Counted from the stretch's first letter, positions 9,092 to 17,748 are shown. The stretch: DNA of 64,000 nt from Saprospiraceae bacterium (GCA_030729925.1 JANQWK010000033.1:1-64000); one strand, 5' to 3'. The notes: generated by a model from the sequence alone, not told the origin. Numbers and translations are program-made.

Positions 9092-9308
9092 TGTTCTTGA
9101 CAGTTATGCAGCAATGAGAAGGAATATGTACGATTTAACCTTTTTCCATCAGGAAACAGCCCCGAAGATAATGGGATTACGACAATAAACCACCCACCGG
9201 GGTAGCTCTTGTCGTTCCAAAATGGTAAAACGACCGCGACTGCCGATTATTGCAGTCTGGGTAAGGCAAATTGGGAGAGGAGTAGGATGTTTTGGCCAGG
9301 CTAAAACA

Positions 9309-10088
9309 TCAGGGAATAGGCTTCACCAGCCCATAGATGTTGTGGTTTCTGAGCTCAAGCAGTTGCTGTTGGGCCAGATCCGGATCGGCGAAAGACCCTG
9401 CGAGCACTTTATAGGTCACCAGCCCGTTTTGGCGATGCTCGACAATGGATACTTTCAGGTCGGAAAACTCATTGACCCGCTGACGGACGTTCAGTGCGTT
9501 GTCATAGTCAGCATAAACTCCTATTTGTATGGTATAGTTACCAACTTCCGGTGAGGTACCTATAGCTTCCGGAATAATGGCCGGTCGGGAAATTTCCAGG
9601 ATAGGTACCGGAAGCGCGATTCCTGGATCCTCCTCTATCGTTGCAACAGGTGCCGCCGGGCTTGTCCCATAAGCGGATAAAAAATCCTCCAGCTCATCGG
9701 CCAGTACCGTTCCGCTGACAGACTCCTCGATCGTCTTCTTCAAGGTTCCCCGGGCATCAAAAATCAGAATGGTGGGCAACTTAGTCACCCCAAACCGCTT
9801 TTTGATCGCCTTTCCGGATACCCCGTCAATATCAATCCGCACGCCAGTGTAGGCATTCTGGAGCAACTCCTGCACGCGCAACTCTGTGAACGTGTGCATT
9901 TCCATCCACTGACAGGGCATAACCCACTCTGCCGTAAAAAACGCCATAAGTGGTTTTTCCGCGCGCATACTTGCCGCCCTGGCCTGCTCAAAGGACTCGT
10001 ATTCGAAGTGCTGTTTGACACCTTGAGCAAACATCGGAACTTGATGCGAAAGTATAAAAATGAATAGGATTCGAAGTAGTTTTTGCAT
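9309..10088 (-). CDS. Thioredoxin-fold protein with C-terminal SPOR domain; CxxC lost
   Basis: A 259-residue exported protein with signal peptide LLRILFIFILSHQVPMFAQG, then a thioredoxin-like domain (residues about 25-135) and a SPOR peptidoglycan-binding domain at the C-terminus (YTIQIGVYADYDNALNVRQ to YKVLAGSFADPDLAQQQLL). The active-site stretch reads FTAEWVMPCQWM: the usual W-C-x-x-C has Val in place of the first, nucleophilic Cys, so disulfide exchange is unlikely. The cis-Pro loop (TKLPTILIFD) is kept. The ATG at 10088 is chosen over an upstream one because it starts the signal peptide and lies just after a TATCTTTG box. It may act as a scaffold or chaperone at septal or denuded peptidoglycan; that role is inference. 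Confidence 0.75.
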   Translation of the reverse strand: MQKLLRILFIFILSHQVPMFAQGVKQHFEYESFEQARAASMRAEKPLMAFFTAEWVMPCQWMEMHTFTELRVQELLQNAYTGVRIDIDGVSGKAIKKRFGVTKLPTILIFDARGTLKKTIEESVSGTVLADELEDFLSAYGTSPAAPVATIEEDPGIALPVPILEISRPAIIPEAIGTSPEVGNYTIQIGVYADYDNALNVRQRVNEFSDLKVSIVEHRQNGLVTYKVLAGSFADPDLAQQQLLELRNHNIYGLVKPIP

Positions 10089-10110
10089 GGGATTATTTGC
10101 TTTACAATCC

Positions 10111-10118
10111 CAAAGATA
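10111..10118 (-). promoter_or_regulatory. Candidate -7 box for the thioredoxin/SPOR gene
   Basis: Read on the minus strand this is TATCTTTG, a full match to TAnnTTTG, 22 bp upstream of the ATG at 10088. No clear -33 TTTG is seen at the expected distance. Confidence 0.45.
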
Positions 10119-10178
10119 TAAAAAATTAATATTTGTATAAATCTGTTTTGTTGAAAATCGCAAAAATTTGTGTCGAGG

Positions 10179-10679
10179 TTACAGTTGGCAGCGGATAAGG
10201 TCCAGGAGTGCCTTATAATGCTGGAGGAGGGTAGTGCTGCTCTCGAACAATTGCTCGAAATTCATCTGCATGAACTGCAGTTCCCTGGGCAGGGGTTCTG
10301 CTTTTCTGGTCTGGAATTGTTGACAGGTAAATATACTGTTAAAAAGCTTTTCCAGTTCTTCTGCCTGTCGGAGGTGTTCTTCCAGTACGGGCCTGTCGGT
10401 GGGCGTACTGCGCTGAAAATTGTCCTGGGCTTCCACCAGCAGGAGTTCCTGGCGTAGGTCTTTCTGGGTCAGATCCAGGATAGAAACCCCGAAAAGCCCC
10501 GAAATTTTCAACAGGTTACAGATTTTAGGCTCGGCAGAGCCATTCTCATACGAGGCAATATTGCCCCGGTTGAGTCCCAAACGGCCGGCAAGCTCTTCCT
10601 GGCTGAGGTTGAGTTTTTTTCTCAGGCAGCGCAGGTTTTGCGGAAGAAAAAAGGTGGTCGTTGGTTCATTTCCTTGCAT
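10179..10679 (-). CDS. XRE-family helix-turn-helix regulator
   Basis: A 166-residue cytoplasmic DNA-binding protein. Residues about 13-70 form a Cro/C1-type helix-turn-helix (LRCLRKKLNLSQEELAGRLG, then NRGNIASYENGSAEPKICNL). The remainder is Gln/Leu/Glu-rich, probably an alpha-helical dimerisation segment (for example VLEEHLRQAEELEKLFNSIF), without a recognisable ligand domain. It is transcribed divergently from the ECF sigma gene at 10906 across a 226-bp AT-rich spacer that contains a perfect 7-bp inverted repeat, so auto-regulation or control of the sigma factor is plausible but unproven. Confidence 0.85.
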   Translation of the reverse strand: MQGNEPTTTFFLPQNLRCLRKKLNLSQEELAGRLGLNRGNIASYENGSAEPKICNLLKISGLFGVSILDLTQKDLRQELLLVEAQDNFQRSTPTDRPVLEEHLRQAEELEKLFNSIFTCQQFQTRKAEPLPRELQFMQMNFEQLFESSTTLLQHYKALLDLIRCQL

Positions 10680-10749
10680 AGTTTACACTACAGGTTTGCG
10701 AATTTAAGTTATACAGATAATACAACGATTACCTGCTTTTGGTTTAAAA

Positions 10750-10768
10750 TTGTTAAAAATATTAACAA
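10750..10768. promoter_or_regulatory. Operator-like inverted repeat in the XRE/sigma divergent spacer
   Basis: TTGTTAA (10750-10756) and TTAACAA (10762-10768) are perfect inverted arms around a 5-bp AT spacer, between the divergent regulator and sigma genes. It could be a dimeric repressor site. The AT-rich context makes chance occurrence possible. Confidence 0.3.
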
Positions 10769-10833
10769 AAAGGGCGTTTTGAACTAAAAATTCTTAATTA
10801 TAAGCTTAGTGCAGTAAAATTATTCGATTTTTT

Positions 10834-10865
10834 TTTGCAAAATTCGAGCAATACGAATATTTTTG
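10834..10865 (+). promoter_or_regulatory. Complete Bacteroidota promoter for the ECF sigma gene
   Basis: A -33 TTTG at 10834-10837, a 20-nt spacer and a -7 TATTTTTG at 10858-10865 match the housekeeping promoter of Bacteroidota in both elements and spacing. Transcription should begin near 10872, about 34 nt before the ATG. Confidence 0.6.
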
Positions 10866-10905
10866 TAAAAATTATTTACAATTAAGTATTCAAATATTCC
10901 CTGCT

Positions 10906-11430
10906 ATGATATATACGCTTCAAAATCAGGTTGCTTTTCAGCTCGACGAGGTGGGTCAGTCGCTGATGGCTTTTTCTTTAAAGCTCACCGGGAATTATGC
11001 AGATGCGGAAGACCTCTTTCAGGATACGGCTATCAGGATTGTTACGAATGCCGAAAAGTACCATCAGGGTACGAATTTTAAGGCCTGGGCGGCTACGATC
11101 ATGCGCAATATTTTCATCAACAATTATCGGAAGAAGCTCCGACGCAATTTGATTGTGGATCAGACGCCCAATGATTTTTACCTGAATTCAGGTAACGAGC
11201 AGGTGGTCAACGAGGGGGAGCGCGATGTGGTGTTTGAGGAGTTGATGGGCCTGGTGGAATCTTTGCCCGACGATTTCAAGGTACCTTTCATCATGGCTTA
11301 TGAGGGGTACAAATACGATGAGATTGCCGAGGAACTGGGTTCTCCGCTGGGTACGATTAAGAGTCGGATCTTTTTTGCCAGAAAAAAGTTGCAGAAGTTG
11401 TACGAGGAGAGTTATCAAAAGCGGGCTTGA
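10906..11430 (+). CDS. ECF-type RNA polymerase sigma factor
   Basis: A 174-residue sigma-70 family factor of the ECF type. Region 2 includes the core-binding and -10 recognition helices (FSLKLTGNYADAEDLFQDTA, NFKAWAATIMRNIFINNYRK), and region 4 is a helix-turn-helix (LPDDFKVPFIMAYEGYKYDE, then IAEELGSPLGTIKSRIFFAR). The NFKAW...MRN-x-FIN-x-YR signature belongs to a group common in Bacteroidota. No anti-sigma gene adjoins it; instead it is divergent from an XRE regulator and followed by a strong terminator, so it is a single-gene transcript. Its regulon cannot be deduced from this window. Confidence 0.88.
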   Translation: MIYTLQNQVAFQLDEVGQSLMAFSLKLTGNYADAEDLFQDTAIRIVTNAEKYHQGTNFKAWAATIMRNIFINNYRKKLRRNLIVDQTPNDFYLNSGNEQVVNEGERDVVFEELMGLVESLPDDFKVPFIMAYEGYKYDEIAEELGSPLGTIKSRIFFARKKLQKLYEESYQKRA

Positions 11431-11447
11431 TCGCTTGACTTTTTACG

Positions 11448-11488
11448 AAAAACCCCGGGTATGGCGTTATTGCTTATCCGGGGTTTTT
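11448..11488 (+). terminator. Intrinsic terminator after the ECF sigma gene
   Basis: AAAAACCCCGG (11448-11458) pairs with CCGGGGTTTTT (11478-11488), an 11-bp GC-rich stem with a T tract, 17 bp past the stop. Confidence 0.75.
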
Positions 11489-11572
11489 GTTTTGGTAGCA
11501 TAGGGGGTAACTTGTGCAAGTGCCGGATATTTTGTAATTTTTACTTTTTGAAGTCAGGTAAACCGCATTCCC

Positions 11573-13441
11573 ATGAGTAAGCTTGTTGTAAAAAGTGGTA
11601 AAGGAGATCTGGTGCTCCGGAAAAGTCAGTCTTTGGTTGGCCTAAAGCGCAGTGCTTCGGCCGATCAACTGGATCTGCCGGATGGCGCACCGGAGGTGAT
11701 CAGCAATTTAGGTGGTTTTCAGGTTTTTCGAATGCCTGAAAGCGACGTGGATATTGATGAGCAGTTGGATGCCGTGCGGACTGCAGAGACTACCGAGGTG
11801 GGCACGCATGTGTATTTTGCCGAAGGCAGCAACCAGCCATTGGTCGCTACGGGCGAGATTTTTGTGGTGTTTGAAACCGGAGTGGGGGAGCAGGAGCAGG
11901 TGGCGTTGATTCAGACTTTTCATCTGGAGTTGGTGGAGCGGCGATCTGCCCATCGGGTGGTGCTTCGCGTGACAGCTGCTTCTCCCAATCCGCTGAAAGT
12001 GGCGCATGCTTTGCAGGAGCTTTCACTGGTGAAGTTGGCCGAGCCGGATATTGACACGCCGCTTACGAGTTATGCCGAACAGTTTCGACCTTCGGATGAG
12101 CTGTTGGTGCATCAGTGGCACTTGAACAACGAGGGCGTGGTGCCGGATGCCCCCTATTATTTGAAAAAGGGGGCTGATGCCCGGGTGTTGCACGCCTGGC
12201 AGCGCATGGGCAATATGGGTTCTTCGCAGGTAGTGGTGGCGCTCATTGACGATGGGTTTGATTTGAGTCACCCTGATTTGCAGGACAAGGTATATAAGCC
12301 TTTCGACCTGTGGTCGCAGTCTGCACGGCTCCCCCAGGGCGATCCCCGCTATGTTCACGGGACGCCCTGTGCGAGTGTGGCAGTGGCGGCCTCAAACGGA
12401 AAGGGAATTATTGGGGTGGCTCCCCATGCGAGGTTTATGCCTGTCAACGGGACATCTTTTAGTGTGCGTGCGACAGAGCAGATGTTTGATTACTGCGTGC
12501 AACAGGGAGCCGATATTATCAGCTGCAGTTGGGGTACTACCGATCCGCGCTTTGGCTTGAGTCCGATGAAGGAGGAGGCTATTGCGAGGGCTGCCAGGGA
12601 GGGGAGAAATGGGAAAGGTTGCATCGTTTTGTTTGCCGCAGGCAACGAAGGCGTGGATTTTGTCAATTTTTATGCCGCTCATCCGGATGTGATAGCGGTG
12701 GGAGCCTGTACGAGCCGCGATGAGCATGCGTATTATTCCAATCGGGGAAGGGAATTGAGCGTGGTGGCTCCATCCAATGGAGACTGGCCGATTACGGCTG
12801 CGCGGGCGAGCTGGGACCAGGGGCTGCCCGGGGAGAGCGGCTCATTCAAGTACTGGCGGGATGGCAGGTCGAGGGGCAATTACTACAAACACTTTGGCGG
12901 TACTTCTTGCGCTACGCCCCTGGTGGCAGGGATATGTGCCCTGATGTTGTCTGTGAATCCCGATTTGACGGCAGCACAGGTGAAGGGTATCTTGCAGCAA
13001 ACGGCAGATAAGATCGGTTCAGCGGGATCGTATATCAATGGTCATTCCCGCAAATACGGTTATGGACGGGTGAATGCCGATCGCGCCGTGGCGGAGGCTT
13101 TGCGCCTGAGAGACCGCGACAGGGGCACGGGGGCGACCGTTACGGATAGCGTGGGGTCGGGACAGGGCTTATTCAAAATGGAAGTTGCGACTGCGAAGGC
13201 TACCGGATGGGGCGTACAGACCGGCGCATTTTCTGCTTATGGCAATGTGATGATCGAGGTGGAAAGGCTGGAGCGGCAGTTTGGTCAGCCGGTTCTGGTC
13301 AATATCAGCGAAACCAATGGCAAAACTTTATACAAAATCATCGTCGGGGCTTTCCCGTCCAGGTCGGATGCCGAGCAACTATTGACCCGACTGCGCGCCG
13401 TAGGCAAAAATGGTTTTGTGCGCAGCTTAAGCGACCTTTAG
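11573..13441 (+). CDS. Subtilisin-like (S8) serine protease with C-terminal SPOR domain
   Basis: A 622-residue protein. The catalytic triad of family S8 is complete: Asp near residue 225 (VVVALIDDGFDLSHPDL), His near 262 (YVHGTPCASVA) and Ser near 444 (FGGTSCATPLVAGI). Residues 1-190 form an N-terminal domain that resembles fervidolysin-type propeptides. The C-terminal 75 residues resemble a SPOR domain (GVQTGAFSAYGNVMIEVERL, then YKIIVGAFPSRSDAEQLLTR), usually a binder of denuded septal peptidoglycan. No signal peptide is visible at the ATG used (MSKLVVKSGKGDLVLRK), which is odd for a SPOR protein. The 3' end overlaps the convergent methyltransferase gene by 4 bp. Confidence 0.88.
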   Translation: MSKLVVKSGKGDLVLRKSQSLVGLKRSASADQLDLPDGAPEVISNLGGFQVFRMPESDVDIDEQLDAVRTAETTEVGTHVYFAEGSNQPLVATGEIFVVFETGVGEQEQVALIQTFHLELVERRSAHRVVLRVTAASPNPLKVAHALQELSLVKLAEPDIDTPLTSYAEQFRPSDELLVHQWHLNNEGVVPDAPYYLKKGADARVLHAWQRMGNMGSSQVVVALIDDGFDLSHPDLQDKVYKPFDLWSQSARLPQGDPRYVHGTPCASVAVAASNGKGIIGVAPHARFMPVNGTSFSVRATEQMFDYCVQQGADIISCSWGTTDPRFGLSPMKEEAIARAAREGRNGKGCIVLFAAGNEGVDFVNFYAAHPDVIAVGACTSRDEHAYYSNRGRELSVVAPSNGDWPITAARASWDQGLPGESGSFKYWRDGRSRGNYYKHFGGTSCATPLVAGICALMLSVNPDLTAAQVKGILQQTADKIGSAGSYINGHSRKYGYGRVNADRAVAEALRLRDRDRGTGATVTDSVGSGQGLFKMEVATAKATGWGVQTGAFSAYGNVMIEVERLERQFGQPVLVNISETNGKTLYKIIVGAFPSRSDAEQLLTRLRAVGKNGFVRSLSDL

Positions 13442-14082
13442 GTTTGGTACAGAACGGCCTGGTAGAAGGTAAGTCCCGCCCGAAAATAGCTCGCGTTTGT
13501 TGCCTTTAGACCTATCTGTTCCAGCATCTGATCGGTGGAGCGGGTGAGGTGGCAGCCTTCTGCACAGCGCTTCCAAACCGGATTGATCGTTTTTTGGATC
13601 CACCGAATCAGTGGATGCGGGTCAATGATATGTTCGAGTACCAGGATCGGTGCTCCTTCCCGGAGGTAGGGCAAGAGGCTGCGCACCAGCGACTCGGGCT
13701 GGGCTACGGTACACAGCACCAGGGTAAAAACCAGCGCATCAAAAGGCGCCGCTTCATTCAGGATGTCTGTTCCGTCTTCCGTTTTCAGGTTGTATAAGGC
13801 AAACCGGTTGGGGTTTTCGATAAAGGCGGCTCGCTCGTAGGCATGGCTCAGCATAAAAGGATTGGGTTCGAAGCCCACCACGGTAGTTTTCTTCGGAAAA
13901 AGATCGAGGTTGATGCCCGTGCCGGTACCAATTTCGAGGATCTTGCCCTGCAGGCCGGAGAAAAGCTGTTTGCGGCGCCTGATCAGGACTTTTTCTTCGA
14001 TACCGGACATAAAGCGGTCGTAGTATTTGCCCATCAGGGCTGCTGTTCCCTTGCGGGAAAAAAACGAGGCAAGCATGGGCAT
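13438..14082 (-). CDS. Class I SAM-dependent methyltransferase
   Basis: A 214-residue cytoplasmic or membrane-associated methyltransferase. Motif I for S-adenosylmethionine is clear (KILEIGTGTGINLDLFP), followed by a second-strand acidic residue (VGFEPNPFM) and motif IV-like FDALVFTLVLCTV. The C-terminal pattern EHI...P...WIQKTINPVWKRCAEGCHL resembles METTL7/UbiE-like enzymes acting on small lipophilic or thiol substrates; the substrate here is unknown. Its start abuts the rhomboid stop exactly, so the two are probably co-transcribed. An ATG at 14076 is an alternative start. Confidence 0.82.
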   Translation of the reverse strand: MPMLASFFSRKGTAALMGKYYDRFMSGIEEKVLIRRRKQLFSGLQGKILEIGTGTGINLDLFPKKTTVVGFEPNPFMLSHAYERAAFIENPNRFALYNLKTEDGTDILNEAAPFDALVFTLVLCTVAQPESLVRSLLPYLREGAPILVLEHIIDPHPLIRWIQKTINPVWKRCAEGCHLTRSTDQMLEQIGLKATNASYFRAGLTFYQAVLYQT

Positions 14083-14787
14083 TTAGGTTCTGGTTGAAAA
14101 CCAATCCGGAAAATCAGGTCGCTGTTCTTTTTCCCGTTCGCGGCGGGTCTTGTCGAAGGTATCTCTGTCGAGAAAAAAATCATCGGTCGCAGTATCGTTT
14201 TCCCAACTGTAGGTGGGTTTTTGTTCTTCTCCTTCGGTCGTATTTTTGTAGAGAAAAGCAACGAGGATGCCCACCAGTCCGCCCATGAGATGACTCTCCC
14301 AGGAAACTCCGGGTTTTACGGGCAGGATGCCCATAAACATCGAGCCGTAGTAGAACGCCACGATCAGCGCCAGGGCAATCGCCCGGATGTTGCGCCGAAA
14401 AATGCCGCTCCAGAACACAAAAGCTACTAGTCCGTAGATGACACCACTGGCGCCGATATGATATACGGGTCTGGCAAAAGCCCAGACGGCCACACCGGTC
14501 AGCAAATAGATCAGCAGGAACACGGAGTTGGCGATGCGGGGATAAAAAAACCGGATCATGACCCAGAGTATCAGGAGGGGAGGGGTGTTGGAAAGCAGGT
14601 GTTCCAGACCAGAGTGCAGCAGGGGCGACAGCAGGATGCCTTTTGCGCCTGAAAGGGTTCTGGGGAAAATACCCAGATAACCCAATTCGAAGGGACTGAT
14701 CCACTGAAAGATTTGGATGACCCAAAGTAGTGCGACAAACTTCAGGGGTACGGACAAACTATCTCGGAGTCTTTGTGTGGCAGCCAT
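14083..14787 (-). CDS. Rhomboid-family intramembrane serine protease
   Basis: A 234-residue inner-membrane protease with six likely helices. The catalytic Ser lies in the GASG motif (IGASGVIYGLVAFVFW) and the catalytic His in the last helix (SWESHLMGGLVGILVAF). The SGLEHLLSNTPPLLIL segment carries the H-x-x-x-N pattern that supplies the oxyanion Asn. A charged cytoplasmic tail of about 55 residues follows (TTEGEEQKPTYSWEND onward). It lies 12 bp downstream of the proline-rich hypothetical gene and is followed directly by the methyltransferase, so a three-gene operon is likely. Substrates are unknown. Confidence 0.88.
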   Translation of the reverse strand: MAATQRLRDSLSVPLKFVALLWVIQIFQWISPFELGYLGIFPRTLSGAKGILLSPLLHSGLEHLLSNTPPLLILWVMIRFFYPRIANSVFLLIYLLTGVAVWAFARPVYHIGASGVIYGLVAFVFWSGIFRRNIRAIALALIVAFYYGSMFMGILPVKPGVSWESHLMGGLVGILVAFLYKNTTEGEEQKPTYSWENDTATDDFFLDRDTFDKTRREREKEQRPDFPDWFSTRT

Positions 14788-14799
14788 GCGAAAAAAGAG

Positions 14800-15405
14800 T
14801 TAAAGGTACCTTCGTTTGATGAGTCGGATGAAATCCCTGGCAATATCTATGCGTTCTTCTTCGAGCCAGTGGTATTGTCCGGCCAGCGTAACCAGGAAAC
14901 TTCGGCCACTGTCGAACGACTCCAATTTGTTCAACAATTTGAGCGACTCATTCATGGCCTCCAGGTCTTTGCCAAAAAGTTCGTTCATATACAGGAGTCG
15001 GTCGTTGATGGACAAGGCCCGGGTAAGGTCTTTCACAGGTTGCTCGCCCAGTTTGTCGGCCAGCTCTGTTCCCGTTTTTACAGCGAACAGGGGCTCCATG
15101 CCGGCAGGAATATTGACTTCTGGTGCGGGTATGGAGGCAGGGATGGGAGCCACGGGTGGTGGAGACACGGGAGCGGGTTCCGGTTTCGGCTGGGGAATCG
15201 GTATTGGTGGCGGTGCAACGGCAGGTGGGGTTACCGGTAAATCTGTCGGCGGAGCCGAAAAATCGAGAAAACTATCGTATAATTGGCGGATAAGATCCAG
15301 CATCAAGTCTTTTTCGAGCCTGGAAACGGGTTGTTGGCCGGCGAACAGACTATGATAGAGAGCATTAATTTTATCGAGTAGTTGTTTTTGCTGTTGAGCA
15401 GACAT
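14800..15405 (-). CDS. Conserved hypothetical protein with Pro-rich linker
   Basis: No function recognised. The 201-residue protein has three parts: an N-terminal helical region (QQKQLLDKINALYHSLFAGQ), a proline/alanine-rich linker at about residues 50-95 (PVTPPAVAPPPIPIPQPKPE), and a C-terminal helical domain (ELADKLGEQPVKDLTRALSI, then NDRLLYMNELFGKDLEAMNE) of a type I recall from uncharacterised Bacteroidota proteins. There is no signal peptide, and the C-terminal residues are basic. It is the first gene of a probable operon with rhomboid and methyltransferase. The two structured ends may bridge partners. Confidence 0.6.
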   Translation of the reverse strand: MSAQQQKQLLDKINALYHSLFAGQQPVSRLEKDLMLDLIRQLYDSFLDFSAPPTDLPVTPPAVAPPPIPIPQPKPEPAPVSPPPVAPIPASIPAPEVNIPAGMEPLFAVKTGTELADKLGEQPVKDLTRALSINDRLLYMNELFGKDLEAMNESLKLLNKLESFDSGRSFLVTLAGQYHWLEEERIDIARDFIRLIKRRYL

Positions 15406-15510
15406 ACGCGGAATGGTTTTTGTCAGATCGAATTTAGGAATGTTTTGTCATTTTCCCGGAAGGGGGGCTATTTCTTTTAACACAAATTATATAAGGCATA
15501 GTATTCAATT

Positions 15511-16119
15511 ATGTTTTTGGAACCCCATTTTAAAGGACAGCGCAACGGCTGGATAGAGGTGATCACCGGTTCTATGTTTTCCGGAAAAACGGAAGAGCTG
15601 ATTCGCAGGTTGAAGCGGGCACAGATTGCCAACCAGGTAGTTGAGATCTTCAAACCGGATATAGACCTGCGCTACGATGCGCACAAGGTGGTATCGCATG
15701 ATGCCAACTCGATTCATTCGACCACGATCCGGGATACTGCCGAATTGCTCCTTCGCGTTTCCGCCGAGGTAGAAGTGGTCGGCATTGACGAGGCCCAGTT
15801 TTTCGATGCGAACCTGCCTGAACATTGTCAAGCCTTGGCGCTTCAGGGGAAGCGCATCATCGTAGCAGGATTGGATATGGACTTTAAGGGTCGGCCTTTC
15901 GGACCCATGCCGGATATGCTGGCCGTCGCGGAGTACATTACCAAAGTCCATGCGATTTGTCCGCATTGCGGCAACCTTGCTACCCATTCCTATCGCTTGG
16001 CGGAAGATCCCAGTACGGTTTTGCTGGGCGAGAAAGAAGCCTACGAGCCCCGCTGTCGCCGCTGTTATGCCATGGGCAATATCCTGCGGCTGAAAGTTCA
16101 AAAGCGCTCAGAATTTTGA
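15511..16119 (+). CDS. tdk: Thymidine kinase
   Basis: Cytoplasmic type II thymidine kinase that phosphorylates deoxythymidine with ATP in pyrimidine salvage. The 202-residue protein contains the P-loop [11 protein letters not shown], the DEAQFF motif with the catalytic Glu, and the four zinc Cys as CPHCGN and CRRCY. The lasso-loop region ([20 protein letters not shown]) is intact. Length is usual. It precedes purH by 93 bp on the same strand, but purH has its own promoter. Confidence 0.93.
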   Translation: MFLEPHFKGQRNGWIEVITGSMFSGKTEELIRRLKRAQIANQVVEIFKPDIDLRYDAHKVVSHDANSIHSTTIRDTAELLLRVSAEVEVVGIDEAQFFDANLPEHCQALALQGKRIIVAGLDMDFKGRPFGPMPDMLAVAEYITKVHAICPHCGNLATHSYRLAEDPSTVLLGEKEAYEPRCRRCYAMGNILRLKVQKRSEF

Positions 16120-16148
16120 GGTAAGCTTAGGAACATCCCACCGGATAA

Positions 16149-16182
16149 TTTGCTGTGTGGGTGGATTTTATTTTTATCTTTG
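16149..16182 (+). promoter_or_regulatory. Bacteroidota promoter for purH
   Basis: TTTG at 16149-16152, a 22-nt spacer, then TATCTTTG at 16175-16182, an exact -7 match, 30 bp upstream of the purH ATG. The spacer is slightly longer than the usual 19-21 nt. Confidence 0.5.
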
Positions 16183-16212
16183 CCCTTTGTTTGAAGAAAT
16201 GCCTTACTCAAT

Positions 16213-17748
16213 ATGTCCGAAAAACACCTAAAATCAGCCCTGATATCTGTTTTTTCGAAAGAAGGCCTGGAGCCTGTCATCCGAAAACTACACGAACTTG
16301 GGGTCACTTTATACTCTACCGGGGGAACCTTTACCTACATCATGGATTTGGGTATTCCGGTAATTGCCGTAGAGGCATTGACGTCTTATCCGTCCATTCT
16401 CGACGGTCGTGTCAAAACCCTCCATCCCAAGGTTTTTGGAGGTATCTTGGCCCGAAGGGAGGCAGGGCATCTGGAAGAACTGCGTCGCTTTGATATTCCG
16501 GAGATAGACCTGGTCATCGTTGATTTGTATCCTTTCGAAGAGACCCTGGCGCACACAGATGTGGAGACTGCCATCATCGAAAAAATAGATATTGGAGGGA
16601 TTTCTCTGATTCGCGCTGCCGCGAAAAATTACCGGGATGTGTGGGTAGTAGCTTCGAGAGACCAATACAGCGCTTTGCTGGAATTGCTGGAGGAGAAGCA
16701 GGGGCAGAGTTCCCTGGCCGATCGCAAACACTTTGCCGCACACGCTTTTCACGTTTCTTCCCATTACGATACCAAGATATTTGAATACTTTCAGTCCACC
16801 GATGAACAGGCAACTGATCCGGGCTTGAAAATATCAGAGCACAGGGCGAGCGAGCTGAGATACGGAGAAAATCCACACCAGCAGGCGCGCTTTTTTGGCG
16901 ACTGGTCGCCGTTGTTACAACAACTTTGCGGAAAGGAGTTGTCCTACAACAACCTCATTGACGTAGATGCAGCTATCGGTCTGATGGCAGAATTTGCAGA
17001 CGCAGCTCCTACTTTTGCGATCCTTAAGCATACCAACCCCTGTGGATTGGCTACCCGATCTTCTGTCCTGGAAGCTTGGACAGCCGCATTGGCAGGTGAC
17101 CCGGTGTCGGCTTTCGGAGGCATTCTCATTAGCAATCGAATTATTGACCTGGAAACAGCCCGGGCGATAGACCAAATATTTTACGAGGTACTGATTGCTC
17201 CAGGCTTTGATCCGGATGCGCAGGCCTTTTTGCAACAAAAGAAAAACAGAATTTTGCTGAAGCTGTCGGCCTTCGAGCTGCCAAGTATGCAATACCGCAC
17301 CCTGCTGAATGGTTTTATCGGACAAGACAGGGACCACAGACAGGAATCCATGCACGATCTCAGGGTGGTGACCGAATTGGAGCCGGACGAAGCGATTGTG
17401 GACGATTTACTTTTTGCCAATATCTGCGCTAAACACTTGAAATCCAATGCTATTGCATTGGTGAAGGACAGACAGTTGATTGGGATCGGATGCGGACAGA
17501 CGTCCCGGGTGGATGCCACCCGACAAGCTGTAGAGAAGGCGAAGTCTTTTGGTTTTGACCTGGAAGGAGCGGTACTGGCTTCAGATGCCTTTTTCCCTTT
17601 TCCGGATAGCATAGATGTGGCGCAGCGTGCCGGAGTGCGGGCTTTTATCCAGCCCGGCGGCTCGGTAAAAGACCAGGAGTGCATAGATTTTTGCAATAGC
17701 AACCAACTGGCTATGGTGGTAACCGGGGTACGCCATTTCAAACACTAA
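16213..17748 (+). CDS. purH: Bifunctional AICAR formyltransferase / IMP cyclohydrolase
   Basis: Catalyses the last two steps of de novo IMP synthesis in the cytoplasm: formyl transfer from 10-formyl-THF to AICAR, then ring closure. The 511-residue protein has the N-terminal MGS-like cyclohydrolase domain (ALISVFSKEGLEPVIRKLHE, STGGTFTYI, GRVKTLHPKVFGGILARR) and the C-terminal transformylase domain (LRYGENPHQQA, LSYNNLIDVDAA, the KHTNPCG catalytic motif, and SDAFFPFPDSID). All landmark residues are present and length is normal. It is 22 bp upstream of coaX and probably co-transcribed with it. Confidence 0.95.
   Translation: MSEKHLKSALISVFSKEGLEPVIRKLHELGVTLYSTGGTFTYIMDLGIPVIAVEALTSYPSILDGRVKTLHPKVFGGILARREAGHLEELRRFDIPEIDLVIVDLYPFEETLAHTDVETAIIEKIDIGGISLIRAAAKNYRDVWVVASRDQYSALLELLEEKQGQSSLADRKHFAAHAFHVSSHYDTKIFEYFQSTDEQATDPGLKISEHRASELRYGENPHQQARFFGDWSPLLQQLCGKELSYNNLIDVDAAIGLMAEFADAAPTFAILKHTNPCGLATRSSVLEAWTAALAGDPVSAFGGILISNRIIDLETARAIDQIFYEVLIAPGFDPDAQAFLQQKKNRILLKLSAFELPSMQYRTLLNGFIGQDRDHRQESMHDLRVVTELEPDEAIVDDLLFANICAKHLKSNAIALVKDRQLIGIGCGQTSRVDATRQAVEKAKSFGFDLEGAVLASDAFFPFPDSIDVAQRAGVRAFIQPGGSVKDQECIDFCNSNQLAMVVTGVRHFKH

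Noticed and set aside
11505..11540. Possible fourth palindromic element (GTAACTTGTGCAAG stretch)
   Set aside because: Only a short similarity to the repeat; no palindrome centred on CACCTTAAGGTG and no head/spacer order.
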